Of a DNA stretch of 18,495 nucleotides, positions 9,917-16,224 are shown piece after piece (within the stretch, counting starts at the first letter, position 1; each line of letters opens with the position of its first letter). Location of the stretch: contig UQKY01000047.1 of the NCBI GenBank assembly GCA_900541785.1, positions 1 through 18,495 of the forward strand, written 5' to 3'. The DNA comes from an uncultured Collinsella sp. (GTDB lineage Bacteria; Actinomycetota; Coriobacteriia; Coriobacteriales; Coriobacteriaceae). The notes beneath the pieces were generated by a model, which saw only the letters and a program-made list of their open reading frames with translations, had not been told where the DNA came from and ran no database searches. The translations under genes and the position numbers were made by a program.

Positions 9917-10821
9917 AGGGTGATCGCCGCCACATTGGTGTTGAAGTTGTTGAGCGCGACGTCGTCGTCGCCATAGTGCCCAACCCATTGACACAGGTTG
10001 GTATAGCAGCCCCACAGATTGGCATACTGCCGATACCACTTAGATTTGGTCGAGAACCTTTGCCGACCGAACTCGGCACGGATGACAAACATGTCATTCG
10101 CCAGGGTGTCGCACGGTCCGGTATCGCCCGTAACGTTATAGGTCGAAACCACGCTGTTGGCGCGGGCGACATAGCCATCGAGCATGTTGTATTTGGTCAC
10201 GAGCCAACTGTGAATACTCTCCTCCTCGGCAGCCGAGAGGCCACCCGAGCCCGCGTCCCCGCCGGTACCGCCGTCCGTCGAGCCACCACTCGAAGATCCA
10301 CCGCCAGAGGCGGAGCCCGAACCGGAACCGCCGTCCGAGCCCGCCGAACCGCTGCCAGAACCGGACCCGTCCGGGCCGCCGGGCTTGCCCGTCTGCTGCG
10401 TATCCTGCTCCTTCTGCTGCTCCACCTTGTTAACGACAGAAGCCACGCTGTTATTGGAAAGCTTCGTAATGACCTTGGTGTTGGTGAGCACGATGGTCTT
10501 GCCGTTTGCCAGCGTGATCTCGTTGGACGCCTGCTCACCCTCGTCCGCGGGATCGACGCCAAACACGGTGCGCCCGACCACGCTCGCCCACGCATATCCA
10601 GTTGTCGTTCCCAAGCCGCTTTTGGCCTTGCGCCCTATATGCAGCTCGCGCGCAGCATGCGCCTGCACCATGGACGGCACCGTCATGCCATAAGCCGAAA
10701 CACCGGCTACGACCAGCACGAGCGAGCAAGACAGCAGCACATACGCCCGAGGCGCCAGGCCCAGCCGGCGTCGCATGCGCACCGCGGCGCCATGCTTTGT
10801 CTGAGTGCCCCCGGGCCGCAT
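9913..10821 (-). CDS. Membrane-anchored protein with Gly/Ser linker, first gene of the kinase operon
   Basis: An unrecognised 302-residue protein. A basic N-terminus (RMRRRLGLAPR) precedes one transmembrane helix at about 24-46, giving a probable inside-to-outside topology. Then comes a folded-looking part (about 60-135, with NEITLANGKTIVLTNTKVITK), a coil rich in Gln/Lys/Glu, a very low-complexity Gly/Ser linker at about 146-194, and a C-terminal domain of about 105 residues with three cysteines (C237, C272, C277) and many aromatics (WYRQYANLW). GGAGGAG lies about 5 nt before ATG 10821, and its stop codon overlaps the kinase start. The layout (anchor, spacer, external domain) and the operon position suggest a sensor or ligand-presenting partner of the kinase; this is an inference. 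Confidence 0.82.
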   Translation of the reverse strand: MRPGGTQTKHGAAVRMRRRLGLAPRAYVLLSCSLVLVVAGVSAYGMTVPSMVQAHAARELHIGRKAKSGLGTTTGYAWASVVGRTVFGVDPADEGEQASNEITLANGKTIVLTNTKVITKLSNNSVASVVNKVEQQKEQDTQQTGKPGGPDGSGSGSGSAGSDGGSGSGSASGGGSSSGGSTDGGTGGDAGSGGLSAAEEESIHSWLVTKYNMLDGYVARANSVVSTYNVTGDTGPCDTLANDMFVIRAEFGRQRFSTKSKWYRQYANLWGCYTNLCQWVGHYGDDDVALNNFNTNVAAITL

Positions 10822-10843
10822 GCGTTCTCCTCCAACAAAAACA

Positions 10844-10861
10844 CGCCGCTTAAAAGCGGCG
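10844..10861 (-). terminator. Terminator-like hairpin in the leader of the kinase operon
   Basis: CGCCGCTT (44-51 in the 10800s) pairs perfectly with AAGCGGCG around two bases. On the minus strand it is followed by TGTTTTTG, as in an intrinsic terminator. The hairpin lies just before the GGAGGAG of the first gene and after the candidate promoter at 10884-10914. It may end recR transcripts, act as an attenuator, or both. Confidence 0.7.
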
Positions 10862-10883
10862 CATTCTTTCATATCCACATTTG

Positions 10884-10914
10884 AGTGTATCAGCGAACCC
10901 AAAAGGTTGCGCAA
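10884..10914 (-). promoter_or_regulatory. Candidate promoter of the kinase-FHA operon
   Basis: On the minus strand TTGCGC (complement of 10909-10914) is followed after 19 bp by an extended -10, TGA-TACACT (complement of 10884-10892). The expected start near 10877 leaves about a 56-nt leader. The same TGN-TACACT pattern occurs before the right-hand kinase. The long spacer makes the -35 doubtful, although an extended -10 can work without one. Confidence 0.45.
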
Positions 10915-10915
10915 C
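10906..10915. promoter_or_regulatory. Operator-like palindrome GTTG-CG-CAAC over the -35 region
   Basis: A perfect 10-bp palindrome, GTTGCGCAAC, covers the candidate -35 element of the kinase operon. It shares its half-sites with the palindrome centred 73 bp upstream at 10976-10991. A protein bound here would block the promoter. No regulator gene is identified. Confidence 0.35.
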
Positions 10916-10975
10916 GAATGGGCAAATACGAGGCGCAGACGGACCCATCCACGCGATAAGCGGACGAAAAGCAGG

Positions 10976-10991
10976 TTTGTTGCACAACAAA
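10976..10991. promoter_or_regulatory. Operator-like palindrome TTTGTTG-CA-CAACAAA
   Basis: Two exact 7-bp arms are separated by two bases. Its core GTTG-NN-CAAC is the same as at 10906-10915. The two centres are 73 bp apart, close to seven turns of B-DNA, so both sites would face the same side of the helix. It lies in the gap between recR and the kinase operon. Confidence 0.4.
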
Positions 10992-11064
10992 TGCATGAAC
11001 GCGCGCCCAATTATGAGCGCCCCATGCGGCAGGCCGACGGGACATGCCGCGGAGCTGGCGCCGC

Positions 11065-11661
11065 CTAGATCGCGCGGCGGGCCTCGATAGCGCGGCCAAG
11101 CGTAAGCTCGTCGGCATACTCCAAGTCGCCGCCCACGGGAAGGCCGCTCGCAAGACGCGATACCTCAACGCCCAATGGCTTGATGGTGCGAGCAAGGTAG
11201 CTCGCCGTAGTCTCGCCCTCGATGTTGGGGTTGGTGGCGATAATGACCTCGTGGATGTCCTCGTGGCCCAGGCGCGCCAGCAGCTCGCGGATATGCAGCT
11301 GCTCGGGACCGATCTTGTCCATGGGGCTGATCACGCCGCCCAGCACATGGTACAGGCCATGGTAGCTGCCCGTACGCTCGATTGCCTGGACGTCGCGTGG
11401 CTCGCCCACCACGCAAATGCGAGTGGTATCGCGCATCGGATCCTGGCAGATGGAGCACTCGTCGGCCGTGGCGTAGTTAAAGCAACGGCTGCAAAAGTGG
11501 ACCTCCTGCTTGACCTCCAGGATGGCCTCGGCCAGGCGGCGGGCCTCCTCGGCATCGGCCTCGAGCAGGTAATAGGCGATGCGCTGGGCCGACTTGGGAC
11601 CAATGCCCGGCAGACGACCCAGCTCATCGAGCAGTTTTTGCAGACTGTGATTCGCACTCAT
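11065..11661 (-). CDS. recR: Recombination protein RecR
   Basis: A 198-residue protein, full length for the family. RecR acts with RecF and RecO in loading RecA at single-stranded gaps during recombinational repair. Features in order: helix-hairpin-helix LPGIGPKSAQR (17-27), a C4 zinc motif (C57, C60, C69, C72), a Toprim domain from about 80 to 175 starting RICVVGEPRD, and the C-terminal Walker-like segment. The start ATG 11661 lies 13 bp after the ybaB stop. The sequence before it (TAAGACACGCATATAT) has no good Shine-Dalgarno, so translation probably depends on coupling to ybaB. The order dnaX, ybaB, recR is conserved in many bacteria. Confidence 0.98.
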   Translation of the reverse strand: MSANHSLQKLLDELGRLPGIGPKSAQRIAYYLLEADAEEARRLAEAILEVKQEVHFCSRCFNYATADECSICQDPMRDTTRICVVGEPRDVQAIERTGSYHGLYHVLGGVISPMDKIGPEQLHIRELLARLGHEDIHEVIIATNPNIEGETTASYLARTIKPLGVEVSRLASGLPVGGDLEYADELTLGRAIEARRAI

Positions 11662-11674
11662 ATATATGCGTGTC

Positions 11675-11995
11675 TTAGAACGGCATGCCCGGGATGTTGA
11701 GGCCGCCGGTGATGGCGCCCATCTGCTTGTTGGCGAGCTCGTTGACGCCGCGGACGGCCTCGTTGACAGCAGCCATGATCATGTCCTGCAGCATATCGAC
11801 GTCCTCGGGATCGAGCGCATCGGGATCGATAGTGAGGTTGACGAGCTCCATCTCGCCGTTAACGGTAACCTTGACCATACCGCCGCCGGCAGAGGCGTCA
11901 ACGGTCTGGGACTTGAGGTTCTCCTGCGCGGCGGCAAGCTGCTCCTGCATCTTGCGAGCCTGCTTCATCATCTGCTGCATGTTCATACCGGCCAT
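11675..11995 (-). CDS. ybaB: YbaB/EbfC family nucleoid-associated protein
   Basis: A 106-residue DNA-binding protein of the YbaB/EbfC family, a dimer that binds DNA and is thought to help organise the nucleoid. The N-terminal helix is rich in Met, Gln and Lys (MNMQQMMKQARKMQEQLAAA), followed by the typical strand segment GGGMVKVTVNGEMELVNLTIDP and a C-terminal helix with DMIMAAVNEAVRGVNE. The frame is open to 12019; ATG 11995 is preferred because AAAGGAG lies about 6 nt upstream. It is followed by recR after 13 bp and is preceded by dnaX across a gap that holds one opposite-strand gene. Confidence 0.96.
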   Translation of the reverse strand: MAGMNMQQMMKQARKMQEQLAAAQENLKSQTVDASAGGGMVKVTVNGEMELVNLTIDPDALDPEDVDMLQDMIMAAVNEAVRGVNELANKQMGAITGGLNIPGMPF

Positions 11996-12157
11996 AATGG
12001 CTCCTTTACGTGCGGCCACGCAACGAGCTGCAAGGGCAGCCGGAGCGCGGCGGGGCTTTCAAACTCAAAAATCGTACCACGGCGCGCGGCCAGCGAGCGG
12101 GGCGGTCACGCTACCTCAGTCGATATACATGTCCTGGAGTGCAAGCCGCACCCAAAG

Positions 12158-12192
12158 ATTATGCAAAGTTGAATAATTCGCATCTGCATAAT
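12158..12192. promoter_or_regulatory. Nested dyad, possible operator
   Basis: ATTATGCA (12158-12165) and TGCATAAT (12185-12192) are exact reverse complements. Halfway between them lies GAAT-A-ATTC (12171-12179), centred on the same base (12175). A palindrome inside a palindrome in an AT-rich intergenic patch is what a dimeric or tetrameric regulator might use. It could serve either the ybaB-recR transcript or the gene at 12336. Confidence 0.4.
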
Positions 12193-12295
12193 ATTGAAAG
12201 CTAAATCTTGTAGAGCCGGAATCCGACATTTAATGCGTACCACTAAATGGCTAAATGCCGAGCCACTACTCGAGGTGGCGCTCATGACGGCGGGG

Positions 12296-12301
12296 TATAA
12301 T
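12296..12301 (+). promoter_or_regulatory. -10 element of the membrane-protein gene
   Basis: A perfect TATAAT stands 35 nt before the start codon at 12336, giving a leader of about 28 nt that includes the GGAGG. The -35 position (around 12273-12278) has no good match, so an activator or an alternative contact may be needed. Confidence 0.55.
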
Positions 12302-12335
12302 CTGATTGCCATAGATAGCAATTTGGAGGTGCCCC

Positions 12336-12809
12336 ATGAATGCCCCCGACGCGCTCCAAAACATCCGCTCAAAACACCCCGTTGCATATGTGGTTCTCTA
12401 CCTCTTTGTCGGCTGGGCATTGCTGGTTGTCATCACCCATGCCATAGCCTTTGGAGCAGAACTGCTGATAGCCAGCTCGGACCAGCCCGTCGTCAAATGG
12501 GAAGCGACCGATGAGTGCACCGACGGAACCCGAACCATTTACTACAACAGCCCGTCCCTCTACCAAGAGTTCAAGGTCAAGATAAAGGACTCCAAGATTG
12601 TCGATGCCGAACCGGGCTCTTTCTTGACAATCGGAGCAACCCTCAACGCCGAGCAAGTCGAGCACACGGACAGCTATGCGGCGTATCGTATCGACCTCAG
12701 CATCCTAGACCGACCGTCGCGTACCTGCCTGCTCGAATGCGAGATACGTGGCACCACACTACACATGTCCGAAATACAGATGCGCCCGGACATTGAGCCC
12801 TCTTCTTGA
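12336..12809 (+). CDS. Small single-pass membrane protein inserted between dnaX and ybaB
   Basis: An unrecognised 157-residue protein with one transmembrane helix at about 17-42 after a short hydrophilic N-terminus. The rest, about 110 residues, looks like a small extracytoplasmic beta-rich domain with three cysteines (C60, C126, C130). GGAGG (12325-12329) with 6-nt spacing and a perfect TATAAT support the start. It lies on the opposite strand to dnaX, ybaB and recR, which are usually contiguous, and ends 21 nt from the dnaX stop codon in convergent orientation. Its base and codon use are less GC-biased than those of its neighbours, which fits later acquisition. No function can be given. Confidence 0.8.
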   Translation: MNAPDALQNIRSKHPVAYVVLYLFVGWALLVVITHAIAFGAELLIASSDQPVVKWEATDECTDGTRTIYYNSPSLYQEFKVKIKDSKIVDAEPGSFLTIGATLNAEQVEHTDSYAAYRIDLSILDRPSRTCLLECEIRGTTLHMSEIQMRPDIEPSS

Positions 12810-12830
12810 GCGGTATACCCGCCCGCACGG

Positions 12831-15251
12831 TTACTCCACCGGCTTGAAGATGGTGGCCTGGCCAAAGACGTTGCGGATGAGAGCTTTGGCCTCATCCTCG
12901 GTCTGCGGGATGCTCGGGGCTGCGCCCTGGTGGCCGAAGGGGCTGCCGGCACCAGGGTTGGACTCCCAGGGAGCTGCAGGAGCGTCCTCCTCTTTGGGGG
13001 CAGCTGCAGCGGGCTTGGGCGCGGACGCCGCACCCGGCACGTCGAACGGGGGCAAATCGTCCCCGCCGGCATCGGCAGCAAAGCCGCCGACCATGGCGTC
13101 GTCGTAGGGAACCTGCTCGGATTCCCACGGAGCGGACTGCGCAGACGGCTGAGCCTTGGGAGCGGCAGAGCGCTCGGGCGCACGGGGCGCTGGCTCGGTC
13201 GGGAGCTTGCCCGTGGCAGGAGCGCCGGCAGGGTTGTCGGAGCGCAGCCAGGGGGCCTTAGCCAGGTCGGATGACTTGGGCGCAGGCGCGGCGGCGGGCT
13301 TGGGCGCGGGAGCCGGAGCAGCAGATTTGGGCGTAGCGGGCTTAGGTGCCGACGGGGTCGGTGCCATCACCGGCGTCGCTTGCTGCTGCGGAGCGCTGGC
13401 GCTCGAGGATACAGGGGCCGCCGAGGACACGGGTTGCGGGTCCGCAGATACCGCAGCCCGTGCAGATGGAGAATGCTCCTCATGTTGAGGAGCCGGCGTG
13501 CCACCTCCATCCAGGACGTAGTCGACGGTGCGACGACCGAAGACCGCGCAGACCGTCGGCAGGACCACCGATTGCGTGTCGGCGCGACCGAGCATCTTGA
13601 TGGCAAAGGTCGAGCCCGCGGGGAACGAGACCGTGAGCTTGGAGCCGTCGTCGGCCGTGGCGCGGGCGTTGAGCAAAAGGCCTGCATAGGAAGCCTGACG
13701 AGCCTTGACGCGCTCGACGACCTCGGCCCATTTGCGCTGGAGCTCGCCGGCGTCCTCGACCGCGGGGGTCTCGGCAGCACCGGCGGCGGCAACCTGGGCG
13801 GCAGTGTTGGTCTGGGGCTTAGGTGCCGGCACGGTCGATGCAGCGGGCGCGGGAGCCGGAGCCGCGGACTTGGGCGCAGGCTGGGCAGCCGGAACAGCAG
13901 CGCCGCGGTCCCAAGGCATGCCACCCTGATGCGCAGACGTAGCAGCGGGGGCGGCGGTCGCCGCAGGAGTAGCAGCTCGGGCACCCGAGATCAGCGTCGG
14001 CTGCTGGACAGCGGGTGCGGATGCAGCAGGCGCACTCGCTCGAGCAGCAGCCACGCTCGCCGGAACGGCGGCGTTGGCAACCATGGCCTCCAAGCGAGCC
14101 ACGCGCTCGGCCAATGCCTCAATCGTTAAATCGGCCTCGGGACGCGTCAGGCGCGTGCAGGCGATCTCGAGCACCAGGCGCACGTCGCTCGCACCCCTCA
14201 TCTCCAAGGCGGCATCGTCGAGCACCGTCAGCACGCGAGCCAGACGATCGGCAGGATGCTCGCCAAAGGCAGCGGCCTCGGCTGCAAGCGCCTCGGCCTG
14301 CTCGACACCGCCCTCAAACAACTCGGCACGGGCACCGGCAACGCAGGCAACATACACGTCGCGCACGTGCGCCACCAGGTCGCGCGTCAGTTCCAGCAGA
14401 TCGTTACCTTCCTCGACCTGCGCGCGAATAAGCCCATAGAGCTCGGCGACATCACGATCGGCAATGGCGCGCGTAAACTCTCCCAGAATCTGGTCCGAAA
14501 CTTCGCCCAAAAGTGAGCGGGCATCGTCCGCATGCACGGTGCCGTTGCCGAAGACGCTCAGCTGCTCCAGCGTGGAGAGCGCATCGCGCATGCCGCCCTT
14601 GGCATGGCGCGCCACGATGGCAAGCGCCTCGTCGTCGTAGTCGAAGCCCTCCTGCTCGCACACGTATGCCAGGCGGCGCTCGATATCCTCGTTACCGATG
14701 CGGTGGAAATCGAAGCGCTGGCAGCGCGAGAGGATGGTCTCCAGAATCTTTTGCGGGTCGGTGGTGCACAGCACAAAGATCACGTGCGCCGGCGGCTCCT
14801 CGAGCGTCTTGAGCAGCGCGTTAAACGCCGCCGTCGTGAGCATGTGAACCTCGTCGATGATATAGATCTTGTACTTGCCACGCACCGGGGCAAAGTTAAC
14901 GGAGTTGATGATCTCCTCGCGCACATTGTCCACGCCCGTACGGCTTGCGGCATCGAGCTCGTAGACGTCCGGGTGGTTGCCCTCGGCGATGAGCTCGCAC
15001 TCCTCGCAGGTGCCATCGGGCATGCAGCCGCTCGCACCCTCGGCGCGCGCCGCCTCGGCATTGCGGCACAGCAGCGCCTTGGCCAAAATGCGCGCCATGG
15101 TGGTCTTGCCCGTGCCGCGCGGTCCGCAGAACAGGTACGCGTGGGACAGGCGCCCCTCGGTAATGGCGTGCTCGAGCGTCGAGACGATATGCTGCTGGCC
15201 CACCACGGAGTCGAAGGTGAGCGGGCGATACTTTCGGTACAACGATTCCAT
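12831..15251 (-). CDS. dnaX: DNA polymerase III subunits gamma/tau
   Basis: An 806-residue clamp-loader ATPase that opens the beta clamp and links the replicative polymerases. The AAA+ part has GPRGTGKT (43-50), a four-cysteine zinc module (C62, C76, C82, C85), IIDEVH (131-136), TTDPQK (163-168), arginine finger SRCQRF (R176) and GGMRDALSTLEQL near 225. The collar domain follows to about 370. From about 390 the protein has long Ala/Pro/Lys-rich low-complexity linkers around one folded block (about 500-570, GELQRKWAEVVERVKARQ), probably the tau-type polymerase-binding part. It ends with NVFGQATIFKPVE. ATG 15251 has GGGGGAG 5 nt upstream and begins MESLYRKYRPLTF, the standard start; the frame is open to 15470. 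No clear A-rich slippery site for a short gamma form was seen. Confidence 0.97.
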   Translation of the reverse strand: MESLYRKYRPLTFDSVVGQQHIVSTLEHAITEGRLSHAYLFCGPRGTGKTTMARILAKALLCRNAEAARAEGASGCMPDGTCEECELIAEGNHPDVYELDAASRTGVDNVREEIINSVNFAPVRGKYKIYIIDEVHMLTTAAFNALLKTLEEPPAHVIFVLCTTDPQKILETILSRCQRFDFHRIGNEDIERRLAYVCEQEGFDYDDEALAIVARHAKGGMRDALSTLEQLSVFGNGTVHADDARSLLGEVSDQILGEFTRAIADRDVAELYGLIRAQVEEGNDLLELTRDLVAHVRDVYVACVAGARAELFEGGVEQAEALAAEAAAFGEHPADRLARVLTVLDDAALEMRGASDVRLVLEIACTRLTRPEADLTIEALAERVARLEAMVANAAVPASVAAARASAPAASAPAVQQPTLISGARAATPAATAAPAATSAHQGGMPWDRGAAVPAAQPAPKSAAPAPAPAASTVPAPKPQTNTAAQVAAAGAAETPAVEDAGELQRKWAEVVERVKARQASYAGLLLNARATADDGSKLTVSFPAGSTFAIKMLGRADTQSVVLPTVCAVFGRRTVDYVLDGGGTPAPQHEEHSPSARAAVSADPQPVSSAAPVSSSASAPQQQATPVMAPTPSAPKPATPKSAAPAPAPKPAAAPAPKSSDLAKAPWLRSDNPAGAPATGKLPTEPAPRAPERSAAPKAQPSAQSAPWESEQVPYDDAMVGGFAADAGGDDLPPFDVPGAASAPKPAAAAPKEEDAPAAPWESNPGAGSPFGHQGAAPSIPQTEDEAKALIRNVFGQATIFKPVE

Positions 15252-15366
15252 GGGTGCTCCCCCGGGTATACTGAGTCTTGTTGCCGCGGCGGCCATGCGG
15301 TCGCACGGCATACTGCATTCATAATAACCCGTACGGCGAGCCCGCCGCGATAGGAGTCCAAAGAGC

Positions 15367-16083
15367 ATGGCAGACGCAGAGAGCAACCTCGTTCCCTCCG
15401 AAGCAGCCGACCAGGTCGAGGTCGCGCTCGAGACGCAGGCAGCAGCCGATGACGGCATCCTGTACCTCAACGAGTATCAGTACGAAAACGACCTCGTCAC
15501 CGATTTCGCCCGCCTGGTCGCCTCGCCCAGGCGCCGTGGCTCCCTGTACGTCGCCGCTGCGATTGCCGCGCTTATCGGCATCGGCATGCTAGTGGCCGGC
15601 GGCAATTGGATCAAGTTCGGCGTCGTCCTGATCGTGTTCGGCGCCTTTTTGGCCTGGTGGAGCAAAAATCTGCACCATACGCTCGCGCGCGACTTTATCG
15701 AAGCCGTCGAGGCAGACGAGTCCATGGGCGGCCGTTACCGCCGCGTCGCCGCCAACGAGGACGGCCTGATGGTCTGGGGCAAGAGCGGCAAGTCGCAGTT
15801 CTTCCCGTTTGAGAAGCTCGACCACGTACTCGACGGCGAACGCATCTTTGTGGCCATGTTCGCCGACCAGGGCGTGACGATCCCCAAGGACACCTTTGTG
15901 CGTGGTGATGCCGAGCAGTTTGGCTCCTTCCTCAAGGCGCGCATCAACAAAAAACTCCGCATCGAGACCAAACGTAAGAAGATGAAGGCCGAGAAGGCCG
16001 CTGCCAAGGCCAAGCAGGAAAGCGAGCCCAAGAACGCAAAGGCCAAACAGCGCAAGCAGAAGAAGAACAAGAAGAAGCACTAA
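15367..16083 (+). CDS. Two-helix membrane protein with YcxB-like domain
   Basis: A 238-residue protein. After an acidic N-terminus come two hydrophobic helices (about 59-77 and 82-98), then a cytoplasmic domain at about 100-192. That domain (ARDFIEAVEADES, VAANEDGLMVWGKSGKSQFFPFEKLDHVLDGERIFVAMF) has the pattern of YcxB-like C-terminal domains, whose role is not known. The tail (about 194-238) is almost all Lys, Ala and Gln and strongly basic, so it may touch nucleic acid or lipid head groups. ATG 15367 has AGGAG 10 nt upstream, a little far. It is divergent from dnaX with 115 bp between the starts and is not clearly in an operon with the kinase 141 bp downstream. Confidence 0.85.
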   Translation: MADAESNLVPSEAADQVEVALETQAAADDGILYLNEYQYENDLVTDFARLVASPRRRGSLYVAAAIAALIGIGMLVAGGNWIKFGVVLIVFGAFLAWWSKNLHHTLARDFIEAVEADESMGGRYRRVAANEDGLMVWGKSGKSQFFPFEKLDHVLDGERIFVAMFADQGVTIPKDTFVRGDAEQFGSFLKARINKKLRIETKRKKMKAEKAAAKAKQESEPKNAKAKQRKQKKNKKKH

Positions 16084-16117
16084 GGCCGAGCCAGACAGGC
16101 CACCTCGCCCCGCTACC

Positions 16118-16145
16118 TTCACCATGCGCCCGAGCGTGCTACACT
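16118..16145 (+). promoter_or_regulatory. Candidate promoter of the right-hand kinase operon
   Basis: TTCACC (16118-16123), a 16-bp spacer, and an extended -10 TGC-TACACT (16137-16145) predict a start near 16152 and a leader of about 73 nt. This also argues against the ATG at 16156 as start codon. The extended -10 matches that of the left-hand kinase operon (TGA-TACACT). Confidence 0.5.
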
Positions 16146-16224
16146 AGCAGCATCTATGCCACCGCGAACGGCTTGGCCCCGGCCCGCCGCTCGCAAACGA
16201 ACTTTAAACGCACGAGGGTTGGCC

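Larger units (their letters stand above)
11996..12335. other. Control region between ybaB and the divergent membrane-protein gene
   Basis: These 340 bases hold no gene. The middle (about 12150-12250) is AT-rich, unlike its surroundings, and contains the nested dyad described at 12158-12192. A perfect TATAAT follows at 12296-12301, serving the plus-strand gene. The promoter for ybaB should also lie here; no clear hexamer pair was found on the minus strand. Confidence 0.6.

Noticed and set aside
12831..15251. Programmed frameshift site in dnaX producing gamma
   Set aside because: No A-rich heptamer with a suitable downstream hairpin was found by eye; the A-poor coding strand makes a classical site unlikely.
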